Shown: positions 63,520 to 64,000 of the stretch, piece by piece
Numbering within the stretch: the first letter of the stretch is position 1
Layout: each line of letters starts with the position of its first letter
Source of the DNA: Thiomicrorhabdus xiamenensis
GTDB lineage: Bacteria; Pseudomonadota; Gammaproteobacteria; Thiomicrospirales; Thiomicrospiraceae
Direction of reading: 5' to 3'
Assembly: GCF_013282625.1 (NCBI RefSeq)
Contig: NZ_CP054020.1
Location: 1,426,001 to 1,490,000 of the forward strand
Length of the DNA stretch: 64,000 bases
Notes under the pieces: model-generated
What the model was told of the DNA's origin: nothing
The model's input: only the letters and a program-made list of their open reading frames with translations
Databases searched by the model: none
Program-made: the position numbers and the translations under genes

Positions 63520-64000
63520 CTACTGCAAATGCTCCAGATTGAATTGATCCAGCGAGTGCAGAACCTTATCGGCCAATCCCTGCATAGGCCGATGATATCG
63601 AGGTTCGGATGGCACGCCGATCACTCTCATACCGGCCGCCTTGGCGGCCATCGCTCCAGTTGGCGAATCTTCCAGAGCCAAGGCATGTGAACCCGCGACT
63701 TGTAAAGTCTCGAGTGCCCGGTGATAGATATGCGGGTGCGGCTTACCGGCCGAAACCATTTCCGCTGACAAAACGCACTCAAAAACGTCCTGACAAGCCA
63801 ATGATGAAACAACCGTGTGACAAAGTCGTAGCGGTGCGTTCGACGCCAGTCCGACTTTTGCACCGGCAGTCTGACAAACGTCCAAAGCGTCGAAAAAGCC
63901 CGGTTTAGCCTGACACTGCTTACGGAGCAACTCATTAACTTCCTCAACAACAGCGTTTTCCGCCTGTTGCTTAGACAAAACCGACCAAGGTGATTTCGCA
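63520..64000 (-). CDS. HAD-superfamily sugar-phosphate phosphatase (HxpB-like), C-terminal part, cut by window edge
   Basis: The frame stays open from 64000 and ends at 63520, giving 160 residues that match the C-terminal two thirds of the HAD hexitol phosphatase HxpB (YniC) group. Visible motifs are VGLASNAPL (motif II, with the Ser/Asn position), SAGKPHPHIYHRAL (motif III, Lys) and ALALEDSPTGAMAAKAAGM (motif IV). The motif I Asp and the cap start lie outside the window. Members dephosphorylate sugar or 2-deoxyglucose phosphates. It is oriented with the genes to its left, with a short gap. Confidence 0.88.
   Translation of the reverse strand, partial: AKSPWSVLSKQQAENAVVEEVNELLRKQCQAKPGFFDALDVCQTAGAKVGLASNAPLRLCHTVVSSLACQDVFECVLSAEMVSAGKPHPHIYHRALETLQVAGSHALALEDSPTGAMAAKAAGMRVIGVPSEPRYHRPMQGLADKVLHSLDQFNLEHLQ

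Overview
The window reads as chromosomal DNA of a gammaproteobacterium, most likely a sulfur-oxidising chemolithotroph of the Thiomicrospira / Hydrogenovibrio / Thiomicrorhabdus group (inference). The grounds are a sulfide:quinone-oxidoreductase-type flavoprotein, a membrane-anchored c-type cytochrome, molybdenum genes, and an otherwise standard gammaproteobacterial gene set (mfd, murB, nagZ, rimO, slyD, fklB, hemJ, lolC/E). I see no rRNA, tRNA, CRISPR array, prophage or insertion sequence. Genes are tightly packed and change strand often. Many starts can be set by a clear Shine-Dalgarno (SD) sequence, and I trimmed several of them.

Layout. 1-4.2 kb (minus strand): LolC/E-like permease fragment, TRIC-like membrane protein, SQR-like flavoprotein, and an RND-type permease lacking its periplasmic domains. 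4.3-11 kb (plus): mfd and a CsiV-like gene, then a periplasmic binding protein next to a membrane diguanylate cyclase. 11-15.5 kb (minus): a thiamin operon thiC-thiO-thiS-thiG behind a TPP riboswitch. 15.7-25.8 kb: a Sel1-repeat protein, DUF3087, a sodium symporter, murB, a START protein, an MscS channel, nagZ, a MOSC protein, and an L,D-transpeptidase with two peptide-type ABC permeases. 26-28.6 kb: a complete AmmeMemoRadiSam set (AMMECR1, Memo, radical SAM). 28.6-34 kb (minus): UbiA-type prenyltransferase, cysM, CYTH, a TolC-like protein and a peptide-type binding lipoprotein. 34-45.3 kb: a multi-HAMP chemoreceptor, a Spy-like protein, mop-modD, a lysozyme-like protein, yfhL-trhP, a DNA-deoxyinosine glycosylase overlapping a Tus-like replication-terminator protein, and rimO.

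45.3-64 kb: a divergent Fur-box-controlled pair (five-cysteine mini-protein and TonB receptor), a candidate small RNA, hemJ, slyD, a haem-binding membrane protein, YcgN and a pseudouridine synthase. A LapA-like adhesin follows, with a LapG-type cleavage site and six 189-bp repeats. Then come a run of small membrane proteins, fklB, a flavin reductase, a YaiI protein, a PQQ-type sugar dehydrogenase and a HAD phosphatase cut by the window edge.

The observations I rate highest are the Tus homologue; the small LapA-type adhesin with its di-alanine cleavage site at the same residue number as in LapA; the candidate small RNA with anti-SD motifs; a near-identical 27-nt motif at the same distance upstream of mfd and of the chemoreceptor; the Fur-controlled cysteine-rich pair; and the AmmeMemoRadiSam set, whose biological role is unsettled.
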